A program made the position numbers and the translations under genes. The notes under the pieces are model-generated. The model saw nothing but the letters and a program-made list of their open reading frames with translations, was not told the DNA's origin and did not search any database. This document shows, in pieces, positions 24,436 through 34,744 of a stretch of 64,000 nt of DNA. The number at the start of each line of letters is the position of its first letter. Within the stretch, counting starts at the first letter, position 1. Source of the DNA: Bimuria novae-zelandiae CBS 107.79 (Eukaryota > Ascomycota > Dothideomycetes > Pleosporales > Didymosphaeriaceae); contig ML976670.1 of NCBI GenBank assembly GCA_010015655.1, positions 735,687-799,686 on the forward strand, read 5' to 3'.

Positions 24436-26454
24436 CTACCCCTCAAAGACCCCATGCTGTAAATCCACCCCAAAGTCCTTCGCCATAACCCTCATCCTAT
24501 CCTCAATATCCTCCTCCATGCCCCTCCCCCACCCGACGCTCTGCTTCACCCTACTCCATGCAAAAAAAGCATCACTCAACAACAACACCATCTGAAACCT
24601 CAAATGGTTAACCCAATTCCGCCACCTCTGGGCGGGCGACAAATCCAGGGACTCTGTCAGCGCGCGGCTCGCCCACAGCCCTGTGATTTTAATGCGGTTG
24701 ACTGGAGAGCCGAGGAACTGGTTGTTGCCCTGAACGATGCGCAGGTTGCGGCCGATGAAGATGAGCTCGCGCGGCCACTTGGACTCGTCACCGAGGATCT
24801 GCTTGATGCCGTCGCGGGCTTTGGCTTGCATGGCGAAGGCGCGCTCCGCCTGGTCTTTCCCGGTGCCACCTTTCCTTAGCTCGTTGAGCGTGTGGTTGTC
24901 CCCGCCTTCGTAAGGCCGCATGAGGGTCGCGCTGGCAAAGATATCCGGGTTGTTGACGCCCCAGGAGGACACGATGTCCTTGATGGTGGCGTTGTCGAAG
25001 GCCATGAGCGACTTCCAGAAGAGGGCGTATTGGTGGCGGAAGGACGGCGACATGGAGATGTAGAGGCCGTGGTCGATCAGGACGACTTCGGGCTGGCCTG
25101 AGGGGAGGCGGCGGATGAAGATGTTACCAGGGTGCGGGTCGCAGTGGACGATGCCCCAGAGGAACATTTGGGCTGAGAAGAGATCGACGATGGTGTTCAT
25201 TGTGGTTTTTAGGGAGACGCCGAGGCCGCCATGGCCGTCGGCGCCTTTCCATTGCTTGCGGTTGGGCTTGAAAAGCGGGTGTTTGGGCGCGTCTTCGGGG
25301 ACGGAGGTGTCGACGAAGGTGTTATCCTTAGGCAAAGGAGGGAGAAGACTCCCGCCTGCTCCTGGACTGCCTTGTCGGAACCCACCTTGCCAATGGTTCT
25401 GGATGCCTTCTTTATCCCAGAGGCGCACGCCTTCGATCCACTCAGCAGTCATGACGCGCTTGCTTGACAGCTCCCTATACACCTTCGGGATGTAGACACG
25501 CCCATTCAGACGCTTCTCGTCGGCGACCAACTCCCGCATCTTCTCCGCATTATCCGCCTCGTTCTGGAAATCCGTCTCCAGCATCAACCTCTCCGTGATA
25601 TACGGCACGAGGGTATAAAGCGGTATGCCAAACCACCACGTATACGCCTTCGCCACGACCTTGAACGCCCACAAATCCCAGCCCACCTGGTCCGCAATCT
25701 CCCTCTTCTGGATCTTCACCGCGACCTCGCGCCCATCCGCCAGTCTCGCCCAATGCACCTGCGCGACACTCGCGCTGGCCCGTGCCGTTTTCTCCATCAC
25801 GCCCTTGCCCTCGGCCCCATCAAAGCTCACGCCAAACACCTCCTCGACGCTCTTCCCAAAGTCCTCGCTTACTACTCTCTCGACTTCGGCCCACTCGTTC
25901 TGCGGTGCATCATCGAACATCTTCGCAAACATCTTCTGAAACTGCGGCGGCAGCACCGCGCTCTGCATCGCAATCGCCTGGCCAATCTTGAGGTACAGCC
26001 CGCCATTGTACCGCAGCAGGTCGAATATGCGCGTCGCATTCCGCGCGTGCAGCTCCTCGATGGAGTTCGCCAGCGGGGGGTGCGCGCGGAAATTGATCTT
26101 GTAGTCCAGCCCGATGATGAGGCCTGTTTTGAACGTGCGGAAGCTGCGCGTGAGCGCGGAGGCGTTGAACTGCCTGTCGAGCAGGTAGCCCGCGCCGAGG
26201 ACGCTAGATAGGACGAAGAGGCGGCGCACCCATTTTCGCCGGCGAAAGGGGGGTTTGATATTGCGCGGTTTCGGGCGGGGGAGATCGGCGGGGTTGATGG
26301 GACGCGCGGGTTGAAACTGGGCGCTGTGGACGGGGCGGACGAGCGATGGTCGCGAACGCAGTGTGGGAGTGGCGGCTACTTTCGAAGAGAGTAGATTACG
26401 GGTCGCATGGCGGTACGTCTGGGCTCCACTGAGGAGACGCAGGCCATGTATCAT
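24436..26454 (-). CDS. Mitochondrial ABC1/ADCK-family kinase-like protein (ADCK1 / yeast Cqd2-Mcp2 type)
   Basis: One uninterrupted frame of 672 codons. Residues 1-45 are basic and hydroxylated, like a mitochondrial presequence. A hydrophobic segment spans about 78-92. Family motifs follow: the KxGQ motif (KIGQ, 156-159), the Ala-rich loop (ARASASVAQVH, 224-234), VAVK (Lys247), ETDFQNEADN (from 293), HCDPHPGN (437-444) and DHGLY (461-465). ABC1/ADCK proteins are atypical kinase-like ATPases of the mitochondrial inner membrane. The ADCK1/Cqd2 branch is linked to coenzyme Q distribution and lipid homeostasis. The DHGLY motif, where COQ8 has DFG, favours that branch over COQ8. A poorly conserved insert of about 70 residues (345-415) separates the two halves of the kinase fold. 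No intron is needed. Confidence 0.92.
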   Translation of the reverse strand: MIHGLRLLSGAQTYRHATRNLLSSKVAATPTLRSRPSLVRPVHSAQFQPARPINPADLPRPKPRNIKPPFRRRKWVRRLFVLSSVLGAGYLLDRQFNASALTRSFRTFKTGLIIGLDYKINFRAHPPLANSIEELHARNATRIFDLLRYNGGLYLKIGQAIAMQSAVLPPQFQKMFAKMFDDAPQNEWAEVERVVSEDFGKSVEEVFGVSFDGAEGKGVMEKTARASASVAQVHWARLADGREVAVKIQKREIADQVGWDLWAFKVVAKAYTWWFGIPLYTLVPYITERLMLETDFQNEADNAEKMRELVADEKRLNGRVYIPKVYRELSSKRVMTAEWIEGVRLWDKEGIQNHWQGGFRQGSPGAGGSLLPPLPKDNTFVDTSVPEDAPKHPLFKPNRKQWKGADGHGGLGVSLKTTMNTIVDLFSAQMFLWGIVHCDPHPGNIFIRRLPSGQPEVVLIDHGLYISMSPSFRHQYALFWKSLMAFDNATIKDIVSSWGVNNPDIFASATLMRPYEGGDNHTLNELRKGGTGKDQAERAFAMQAKARDGIKQILGDESKWPRELIFIGRNLRIVQGNNQFLGSPVNRIKITGLWASRALTESLDLSPAQRWRNWVNHLRFQMVLLLSDAFFAWSRVKQSVGWGRGMEEDIEDRMRVMAKDFGVDLQHGVFEG

Positions 26455-27115
26455 CGCTATTTGGAGATGTGCGAGGGCGAAAAAGAGCGACGCGTGGCAT
26501 GGTGGGTGGTCGCGACTTTTTGTCTTTATTCATGACGTTCACACCGTTTAAACTGCGTGGGTTGGCTCATTGGGCCGCCGTAGCTTGCACCGAAAAGGCC
26601 GGTGGGGCCAGGCTTCGTCCGGCGCCGGATAGCCTCCGCTCGTGTAGTTGGAAAGCACAGGAATTTATTATGCTAAACGAAGACAACATTACATTCTTTG
26701 CTATTTGTATGTACCTTTTAATAGAAGTTCTACAAGCTCGAAGTGGATTGTTTCCATTTATCCGAGCCTTTTGAGGCAAATACTCGAGGAGTGTCACACA
26801 ACTGTCATCCAGACGGTCCGCGGGATCTCCGCAAAATAATCCTTCGACCGTTATTCTTGGGATGCGTGCCTTTCTGTCTCGAATCACTAGTTTGAGTTAG
26901 CCTAGGGAAAACATTTAGCACCGTGGGTACTCCGCACTAACCTCAAGCCTCTCCCTGCGCATCCAATCCATATTGCAATAGGCAGCCTCCATACATCTTC
27001 CATCTTGCCTATCGCGGCTCCGTGAATTTGCAACTCGGCTCGGCGTTGCCTTGCGTCGCGTAGAGCCGCTTCGATGCGACATCTTCGTTCCGTGGTGCCA
27101 TACATCGGATCGGCT
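26455..27115. other. Intergenic, no gene seen
   Basis: Promoter of the ADCK-type gene and 3' flank of YAE1. No supported frame. Confidence 0.45.
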
Positions 27116-27748
27116 TTACCCCTGCACCGCATCCGCCTCTGTCCCTTCACCCCTCCCCTTCTCCACAGCCTCCAAATCAACCCCCCATCTCCTTGCCAGA
27201 TCCTCAACACTCCCTATCCATTTCTTAACCACAGGATGTGCCTGTGCGACCTCGCGAAACGTGACTTCCTCTCCCTCCTTCCCGTCAGCCGCCCACTTCC
27301 AGATCCCCTCTTCATCAACCCACTGCGTCCCTAGCACATTCTCAATTCTCAACTCCTCTCTTGCTTGTGCCCACAGCCCCTCCACATCCTTCCCTTTCCC
27401 TTTATCGCTCCCTCGCAACGACTTACTCATCCCCTCCAAAACCCCCAAGGTCCCTCCCACAAGCACCCCAATTTCCGCGCCGAGTGCAAAACCCTCGTCA
27501 AACCCCTCTTGTACATACTGCCCTTTGGCCGCCGAAAGACCCTCGCGGTACGCGTCCGTGTCGAGATTGCGCTGCCGGGAGGGGAAGTCGGAGAGCATTT
27601 CATCGTCCCGTTGCGCTGTGAACAATGGTGAGGCGTGCGGGGAGGAGCCGTAGATGTCGTCTAGCGGATCGGCATGCGGTGGAGTAGGCGGGAGAGCGCC
27701 GGCGGGGAAGAAGGCCAGGTCTGGAGACGGCGAGGGTGCGCGTATCAT
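27116..27748 (-). CDS. YAE1: Yae1-family protein, Fe-S cluster delivery adaptor
   Basis: Single exon of 210 residues starting MIRAPSPSPD. The frame stays open upstream, but that text is not like Yae1, so the downstream ATG was chosen. Residues 67-106 carry the family hallmark of glycines every fourth position (YREGLSAAKG, then EGFDEGFALGAEIGVLVGG), the deca-GX3 motif. The N-terminus is Pro-rich and probably disordered. The C-terminal third is acidic and Trp-containing (WIGSVEDLARRWG). In yeast, Yae1 with Lto1 links the cytosolic Fe-S targeting complex to the ribosome-recycling ATPase Rli1/ABCE1. It shares a 552-base divergent promoter with the SDR gene at 28301. Family call is confident; function is by homology. 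Confidence 0.88.
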   Translation of the reverse strand: MIRAPSPSPDLAFFPAGALPPTPPHADPLDDIYGSSPHASPLFTAQRDDEMLSDFPSRQRNLDTDAYREGLSAAKGQYVQEGFDEGFALGAEIGVLVGGTLGVLEGMSKSLRGSDKGKGKDVEGLWAQAREELRIENVLGTQWVDEEGIWKWAADGKEGEEVTFREVAQAHPVVKKWIGSVEDLARRWGVDLEAVEKGRGEGTEADAVQG

Positions 27749-28300
27749 TTTGATGTTGGTTTGTTGTGTTGCGCTGGTGGAGTGAGAGAGGTGATATGTG
27801 TGCGGCTCTGCGATGACTAGATTGCTGGACCCTGGCGCGTCGAGGCTGGTGGGCTGTTTAGCGCGGGTGCGGTTGTTGCTGAATGGGGGCAGTTGGCAGC
27901 CATGGATGCCATGGAAAGGATTCACGCGATAAATCTTGGAGTAGCCGGCAATTTGCAGGTCGCGTAACCGTTTAGACGATTGACTTGTCGCTCTACATGA
28001 TCTTGTGGTTTTCGTCCGCACACCGACCAGCTCAGCCCCCATGTAACGGCTTTAGCAGCTAAACACCATCAGCAGCCGGAGATAGTGCTTCCGCTGGCCA
28101 GGATCTCAACAGCACCACAGTGGCCGTACGAGTATAATATACTTATGGCTCTGCTGCTCTTACCTGTCGTCTATGCCCATCAAGGTCTTCATATCTTCAA
28201 AGCTCTTCGTCCCAGTGCCCAATTGTCCCAGCAGTCCATTGTAGGATCAACGCCAGCCCTCTTATCGTCTGCCTTTGACTACCAACGCATCTGAACCATC
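27749..28300. promoter_or_regulatory. Divergent promoter region between YAE1 and the SDR gene
   Basis: The 552 bases between two outward-facing start codons must hold both promoters. No clear TATA box is seen. No specific factor sites are claimed. Confidence 0.4.
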
Positions 28301-29305
28301 ATGGTGTCCCTTGCCGATGTTCGCGCCCACAATGCGACCCTGAAGTCACTCGCCCCAAACCTCGTTGCCATCTTTGTTGGCGGCACATCTGGCATCTCCC
28401 ACTACACGGCCCTGGAATTTGCCCGCAACACGCGCTCGCCACACATCTACCTGGTCGGACGGAACCAAACCGCAGCCGCAAACATCACCGCAGAGCTCAA
28501 GTCCATAAACTCCTCCTCCACCGTGGAATTCATCAAGAAGGATGTGAGTCTGTTACGTCAAGTGGACGAGGCCTGCAAAGAGATCAAGGGAAAGGAGAAG
28601 AAGGTGAACCTGCTGTTCATGACCGTCGGGTACCTGACGCTCAAAGGCAGGAACGAGACTGAGGAGGGCCTCGATCACAAATTCGCCTTGAACTATTACG
28701 CAAGGGCGCGTTTCATGCACAACTTGGCCCCGTTGCTGGATGCGGCCGCCAAGGACGATGATTCGAAGGCGACGCTTTCGCGCGTCTTCTCCGTGTACGA
28801 TCCTGCCCTCGGCAAGAACAGGGACTTCAACTTCTCCGATCCCTCGCTCAAGGAAAATTTCTCCGTAAGGAACTGCGCCACACACGGCAGTGCGTTGGGG
28901 AACTTTGCCATGGAGCACCTGGCGAAACAGTGGCCGAATACTTCGTTCATCCACGAAATGCCAGGCATCGTTGAGACACGAGCCGGTGGCAGTCTGTGGC
29001 TCAAGGCACTGTATACTGTTCTGTCGCCATTTTCGGTGGACAAGAAAGAGAGCGGCGAGCGACATTTGTTTGCGGCAACCGCGCCACGCTATGCACCGCG
29101 AGCGAAGGCGGATAGTGTCGAAGGTGTTGTCGATGGCGCTGACGGCATCAAGGGCAGTGGTCACTACCATCTATCCTGGAATGGGGAGACACAGGCTAGC
29201 ACGAAGAGGGCGGACAAGATGAGGGCTGAGGGCGCAGAGGCGAAGCTGTGGACGCATACGACGGAGGTTTTCCGGAAGATTTGCGAGGAAGGCGGTAAAT
29301 ACTAG
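28301..29305 (+). CDS. Short-chain dehydrogenase/reductase-like protein with atypical active site
   Basis: Single exon, 334 residues. The cofactor loop is GGTSGIS (residues 27-33), a variant of TGxxxGxG, followed by a Rossmann pattern (IYLVGRN, about 50-56; FIKKDVSLL, about 76-84). The usual catalytic YxxxK is not seen: the aligned region reads NCATHGSALGNFAMEHLA. PGIVETRAGG follows, as in a fungal SDR subgroup I recall as lacking the Tyr. It may bind NAD(P) without classic dehydrogenase chemistry, or use another residue. No signal peptide or membrane segment. The start lies just downstream of an ATC-rich leader at 28290-28300. Substrate unknown. Confidence 0.85.
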   Translation: MVSLADVRAHNATLKSLAPNLVAIFVGGTSGISHYTALEFARNTRSPHIYLVGRNQTAAANITAELKSINSSSTVEFIKKDVSLLRQVDEACKEIKGKEKKVNLLFMTVGYLTLKGRNETEEGLDHKFALNYYARARFMHNLAPLLDAAAKDDDSKATLSRVFSVYDPALGKNRDFNFSDPSLKENFSVRNCATHGSALGNFAMEHLAKQWPNTSFIHEMPGIVETRAGGSLWLKALYTVLSPFSVDKKESGERHLFAATAPRYAPRAKADSVEGVVDGADGIKGSGHYHLSWNGETQASTKRADKMRAEGAEAKLWTHTTEVFRKICEEGGKY

Positions 29306-29364
29306 GTTGTATGGTGGCGTGCGAATTCTCTTTTTGTATGATACGATCTTAGTTCTTATGTCAT

Positions 29365-30515
29365 TCATAGCGTGGGGGTTGCAGCTATTTCAAGGTGGGA
29401 TGCTGGTAGACCGATAGCTTCAAGAATTGAATCCAACTTCTCAGGATGCTGTTGCAGAACATCCCACTCTTCTTGAAATTTGACCATGAGCGTACCGCCG
29501 AGCACTGTGCCGTTCAACTGGACGAAGCCGATTTCGGTCCCGTCGTCGCGTCGCAACATGTGGCCTTCGTTCCGTCTGGGCATGATAACCATGCCTTCGG
29601 TCGTCATAGCGAGATTGTAGCTGATTGGGAGGTCTCCCTCAGCCTCATCGTGCAGGCTGAGTTGGCCGGGGTTAGTCGAGATGAAGTCAACGATTGCTTG
29701 CTTTGCGCGTTGGTACAGTTGGTTGTACGTCTGTAGTAGCTGTGCGCCAGCCGGCTCAGATATGAACGTGTACGCGAAATGAGTAAACGGCAGTTTTGGG
29801 TGCTGCACGACGGAGTTCGATTTATCTGGTCGTTCTTAGTGGCGTCTCTGAACAAGCACTGACTGTATTATTACCTTGCGTGCTGCGTTCAACAATAGTA
29901 TTGATGAGCACGTCCCAATCACTAGTCTTCCTCCCGTCATGCATGCTCTCCACAGGCAGAAACTGTAGGTGCCGATGTGGTTGGCTCGCTCCGCTGTTGT
30001 CGCCTGAATTGAAGAAGGCGAACAAGCGTCCGCGGTTGCTGCCTGAGCCTTCGCTTTGCCATGCTTTTAGGCAGGCATAAGTCGCCTCGAGATCATCTTG
30101 TTCCAGCACATGTGTCTGCTTCTTATTTTGCTTTGTCGCGAGAATAAAGTGGTTCGGTATCACGGGATACTTGTTCAACACCAGAAAGTGGCTCGGGTTT
30201 GTGGCAGGTATGTCAGTGATGAAGAGCTCTTTGAGTGGGTTTTCGAAGGGGTCGATCTTTTTCTTCGGCGCGGTCTCTTTGCGCGGTTCAGGCTTTTTCG
30301 CGAGCGCAGGACAATATCGAAGTTGGAACTGACACGTGTTAGATAGGCGATGCTGCCGCACGAGGCAACCTTTTGCTTACTGGGATCCCTGCAGATGTCC
30401 GAATAACGGTCAGTTCGGTCGAGGAAAACAAAAGCGCTTCGGAGGCTTTCGCAGCCGCAAATTTGGCCTGTACCAGGTCCGGCAGCTCTCCAGATAGACC
30501 CAACAGCATTTTCAT
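29365..30515 (-). CDS. Ap4A phosphorylase / ATP adenylyltransferase (Apa2 family)
   Basis: Three exons are inferred: 30381-30515, 29875-30328 and 29365-29825. The introns are 52 bases (GTAAGC...GTCAG) and 49 bases (GTAATA...GACCAG). The spliced protein is 349 residues, the usual size. The catalytic HIT-like motif is QPHRHLQ (His163, His165). The region before it (DPFENPLKELFITDIP, then HFLVLNKYPVIPNHFILAT) and the C-terminal SYNLAMTTEGMVIMPRR are typical. The enzyme phosphorolyses Ap4A to ATP and ADP, controlling dinucleoside polyphosphates in the cytosol. The second acceptor was chosen because it keeps frame and yields QDKSNSVVQHPKLPFTHF; the more obvious CAG downstream would shift frame. 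Start is MKMLLGLSGELPDLV; the inner ATG two codons later is also possible. Tail-to-tail with the SDR gene, 59 bases apart. Confidence 0.92.
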
Positions 30516-31038
30516 CGCTAATGAACGGATCGTGCAATTGCAACCATTGTCAAAGCCGAGGCGGGGGAGGAAAGTGCCCCACTGCAAGTGTGGCTCCAAG
30601 CACAGACCCACACGTCTTCTAAATCTAACGTCACGCTTCCGTTTGCCGGACCTTCATCATCGCCCTCTGTTGACGATCAACCCCAGACAGCTACCTCTGG
30701 CTGCCCGCGTTGCCCATAGCGCCCACACTCTCTCACGTTGGCTCATACACCATTTTGTCTCAACATACAGACATCAATTCTCAACGCCATGCCTATGCAA
30801 CGGTATCTAAATGCAGGACGCCTGAAAACCGGGACAATTACCTGCCACACAGCATACCGTTCTAAAACCATACCCCACTAGTGTCAAACCAAGGAATGTC
30901 AACAGCTCCTCATTATCCCAAAAAATGTATCGTCAGCATACAGAAGACATCAAGGGTCCCGACTCTTCGAGCGTATGAAGAAAACAAAACCAAACCCATC
31001 CTAAAAAGCCAAGCACCGAGACGCCAATGTTTAAAACC
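30516..31038. other. Intergenic, no gene seen
   Basis: Contains the Ap4A phosphorylase promoter and the 3' flank of the Myb-like gene. No supported gene. Confidence 0.45.
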
Positions 31039-31108
31039 AAGCTTCAAACCTGGAAAGAACTCCCGCTTGTAGAAAACAAAGCTTCAAGCCTGGAAAGAAC
31101 TCCCGCTC
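31039..31108. repeat. 40-base direct duplication spanning the 3' end of the Myb-like gene
   Basis: AAGCTTCAAACCTGGAAAGA... at 31039 is repeated at 31079 with one change in the first 29 bases. The downstream copy (on the + strand) encodes the last residues and stop of the Myb-like gene (GSSFQA*). The other copy lies just past the stop in the 3' untranslated region. Confidence 0.8.
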
Positions 31109-32613
31109 ACATAACGACGTTGCTCAACCTCCACCCACTTCTTCTTACATGTCGCGTTGCCAAAGGTATAGGATCCACCGTTCTCAGCGATGTACTCGCT
31201 GACGCGCTTCCACGAAACCTTGCTCAAGCGCTGCTCTATGCTGGAGGATCGGTAGCCGTCATCGAAGCCATCGAGCTGTTGCGCAACAACCTCCCGGAGC
31301 AAGCGAATCTGAATCATGTCAGTATAGCGTGTGCTGTTAAGAGATAGGTCAACGTACGTCTTGCGACTTCCAGACGGGCTTGCGAACGCGATCCTTCCGC
31401 TGTTTACTCATAGCCCTCCACCTTCCTCTCAGAGTCGACTCCGCGGGCGCCTCTGGGCCAATCTGCAACTTGATTTCCTTGTAAGTCAAGCCAGCTGCCT
31501 TGCCGCTCTTCAGGATCTCATTCTCTCGCTCACGCTGCCGTTGCTCATCCGCCGGACGACCTGAGCTCTGGACGACTTGGCGGTCAAGATTGGGCTGCGC
31601 CTCGCGGCCCTGCTCGATAGTCTGGGCCGTCGTTCCTGCGCGAATGGTGGATTCAGCATCAGTCGTATGCTGCAAGAAAGGAACCGCAAAGTTCTGCGCA
31701 TAGTAGCCTTGTGGTGTAGGGCGTTGTGGGGGTGGATATGCCGAATGGTTCCAGGCAGTCATGCCCAGATTCTCGTTCTGACCCATCGAGCCTGTCCATG
31801 GGAAACTGAGTTGTCCAATCTGCAAGCCAAACGAGCCGTTGCGGGACTGTTGTACGAAAGCCCTATTACCATATGTAGCTGAGTGGAATGCCATTACTGC
31901 ACCCATGTCCGCATTGGAAGGATAAGTGATGGAGGGAGGGAATCTAGGCGAGTTTTCCTGAGAGGACGATTGCTTTATCTGCACCGGGGATGCGGGCACG
32001 TTTCCAGCCCAAGTGCTGTTTGCATTCATTTCTCCAAGCGTCGGCCTCGGTGAGAACGTCGTGTCACAGTCCGAGGGCTCACTGAAATAGCTACTCCTGG
32101 GGGACGAGGAGGACGCGCCTGCGTTCATGTCGGAGCCCTCTGTCGCGCCGCCAGGCTGCAGCATGATGGATTGTTGCATTGGCAATGGCCAGGATTGACC
32201 ATCCATAAAACTCCTCTCGCTCTTGACGACGGTCGGCCGTCCCTCCGACATGCTCGAGCAGTCGAAGTGGCTATGCGCTCCACCGTGGAAGTCGGTGTTT
32301 GGCACGATCATAGGCGAAGCCATCGGCAGCCCATGGTTTAGGCTATACGCATAGGCATTCGCGGTGCTGGCCATCATGGAGTGATAAGCACCAGAGGGCG
32401 CAGAAGTTCCGGTCAACGGTGCAGCCGAGGGATATTGATCGACCGCAGGTGCCGCACTGTCGCCGTTGACGTCCCTAGGCAAACCATTCGTTTGCCAGAC
32501 TGGAGCGGACACCCTGCTTGCAGGATGGTCGTGCTGCACTTGCTGCGGCTTTGGTTGTCAGCTTCGTTTCGTCGACAGAGTAAGTTTGACCTCACCATCA
32601 CTTGGTGCGCCAT
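31084..32613 (-). CDS. Myb/SANT-like DNA-binding protein, probable transcription factor
   Basis: Three exons are inferred: 32596-32613 (only MAHQVM), 31358-32548 and 31084-31308. The introns are 47 and 49 bases (GTGAGG...CAAAG; GTACGT...TTCAG). The spliced protein is 477 residues. The first 350 residues are low complexity, rich in Ser, Pro, Gln and Asn, like a transactivation region. A charged linker (DEQRQRERENEILKSGKAAG) precedes a basic segment (LRGRWRAMSKQRKDRVRKP). The Myb/SANT-like helices follow: VWKSQD-IRLLREVV across the splice, VSWKRVSEYIAENGGSY and NATCKKKW. The Trp spacing is Myb-like. The tiny first exon is inferred from a clean splice; an alternative non-ATG frame is less likely. 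Expected in the nucleus. Target genes unknown. Confidence 0.8.
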
Positions 32614-34744
32614 TGCGTATCCTTCCAAGAGAACCGTTGGCTGCAGAGGGGTCCGAAGGCAATGGGGCTGTCGAGGATGTGGGCAGAAGAGGCGAGCTGG
32701 ACGTCCAAGCTGGGCAAAACTTTGACCGCTGGGCTCTCGGTACACAGCTTGTGTCGGAACGGGATTGTGCGGCCTATTATACAATTAGCGATGTTACGTT
32801 GCTACGTACTTCACAGAAGTAGCGAAGCGAAGCAACAGCGAGCCTCACAGCGTCGCGTGAAGTGGGAATGGTGCAGTACAATAGGCTGGTTCTGCTCATT
32901 CGACCATTCACGGGGCAAGCTAGGGTCAAGGATCGTCAGGTGAAGGAGGAATATGCCCCACGTGTGCGAAGTGGTAAGAGGAGGAAGCTCACTATCAGTG
33001 GCAGATCTTTTGACCGCCTCCGGCAGCGGGGTACTTTGGTATTGCAATTTGCAACTAGCGGGGTCTTGGTGAATGGGGGGCGTGCGAATGCGGCTCAAGG
33101 CAAGGAAGGTGCCGATATCTATACCTTGTACCAGCAAAGCCGCACTAAGGGGACCACTCATGACGACCATGGGCACTTTATTCGTCGGCAGGCAGCTCGA
33201 AAACTTACATGTATGCCACGAGGGTTCCTGAAATCCAGGACATCGCAACGACGGCACTAGGATCGCGGAGGACAGCACAAACACACTAACGACAGGCCAG
33301 CATATCCGCCCTGTGGAGCAATGCTGGCTGGAGGAAACACGAGAAACTGATGGACGGAGAGGAGATCTGAAGCAAAGCGCGGCGCGGGACTGAAGCTGCC
33401 AACGCTATAAAAGTCTCGTCAAATTGATATGCGAGTGAGAGGTACTTATATCCAGGTGACCGAGAAACTCCTCAACTTGGCGACGGCTGGCTCCTTATTC
33501 ATGGACCATGTTTCCGGCAGTGCGGTGACGGGTACAATGCCTGAGCTGCCGTGGAGGCGAATCCGACTTCGGTCATCCGCTCCATCAATCTCTAGACCGA
33601 ACCCGACAGCAAAAACCGATCTCCAAGATGCTGCTCTACCATTGCCGCTCACCCATCCCCATTATCCGAAGCCTAACCAAAAAGCTTTGTGACCCAGCTC
33701 CACGCGATGACTCAAACGCCGCTCCCGACGTGGCAGGCTCGCCGTATGCCAGCCCTTTATGGGATCTCCAGCTGCTTTTAGCCCTCGAGCGCCTATCAGC
33801 GTCGAGCAGCAAATGCCGACCCGGATTGTCATTATTTCAGTCGAATCGTGATTGCTCTGATGATCTGGACTGAGCTGGCGCGAGGTACCTGCGTCGTCTT
33901 GTTTGGTTGCTGTGCAGAAGCGAACGGGAAGCTGCATGGGCAAACCACTGACGATCCTTGTTAGTCTGGGCAACGGGCCTGCATTACAGGTGAGCAGTCA
34001 TTTGCGAGTGGCGAGCATGCTAGGGACGGCGTAGGACGAGTAATGCGCGCTAGGTTGGGGTGGGATGTACGACGGGCGTGTGTTGGGACGGCGCATGTGT
34101 GGGAGTACTACAAATGGTGGTTGAAAGATTTCACCACGATAATGAGCTACAACGTCTTTTGTGCGTCTAGCATTATGTCGAGCGACATTGCGCTTGGTTT
34201 GAATGCAGCTCGAGCTTTCTACATTATCTGCTTGAGGACAGCGAGAGCGCATGCGCCCGTGCCTTGCATACTCACATCGCAATGGTTCGGTAGCGAGTCC
34301 TTGCCAGTGTCGCAGGATGCGAACTCCAAGCGGACCGAAGTCGCCTCGCCGCGAGAGTATTTTGGACGTCACTGCTCGCGCGGCCGGGAGACCTCTTCCG
34401 CTGTAGCTGTACGGGGATGCACGTTCCCGTTCCGGTGGGGCTGTCAAAGCGCTCATCAGACGTGCAAAGCGAAGCCGTACATTCGAGGACAAGGAATTAC
34501 TATGAGAAGGCGTCTCTGCAGGTTATCTTCGAGAGTACTATTTGTCAGGGGGCCACGGTCGAGCTCGTGACTCGAAAGGTGTATTATACGACACGGATCT
34601 CGCAACCAGTATGAGGGCTTGTGTTACCCAAGTATACGAAATGTACAAGCCGACAGGACTGAAGCAACTAACCCTGGCGGCGATGCATACCATACTCCAA
34701 GCGAACGCCTTGTTCATCCTGGACGAGAAAGGCTATATTCCAAC
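32614..34744. other. Long intergenic region, no supported gene
   Basis: About 2.1 kb of normal composition. Several overlapping frames of 100-175 codons exist on both strands (for example 32811-33284 minus and 34043-34570 plus). None shows a family motif, a credible splice pattern or a consistent start. The left part is the Myb-like gene promoter and 5' leader. Confidence 0.4.

Noticed and set aside
25753..26211. 152-codon plus-strand frame opposite the ADCK-type gene
   Set aside because: Antisense shadow of a strongly supported 672-residue protein.
27749..28042. N-terminal extension of YAE1 in the same frame (to 28042)
   Set aside because: The added text is unlike Yae1, and the family starts near the downstream ATG.
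34043..34570. 175-codon plus-strand frame between the Myb-like and kappa GST genes
   Set aside because: No motif, and similar-length frames overlap on the other strand. It looks like chance in G+C-balanced DNA.
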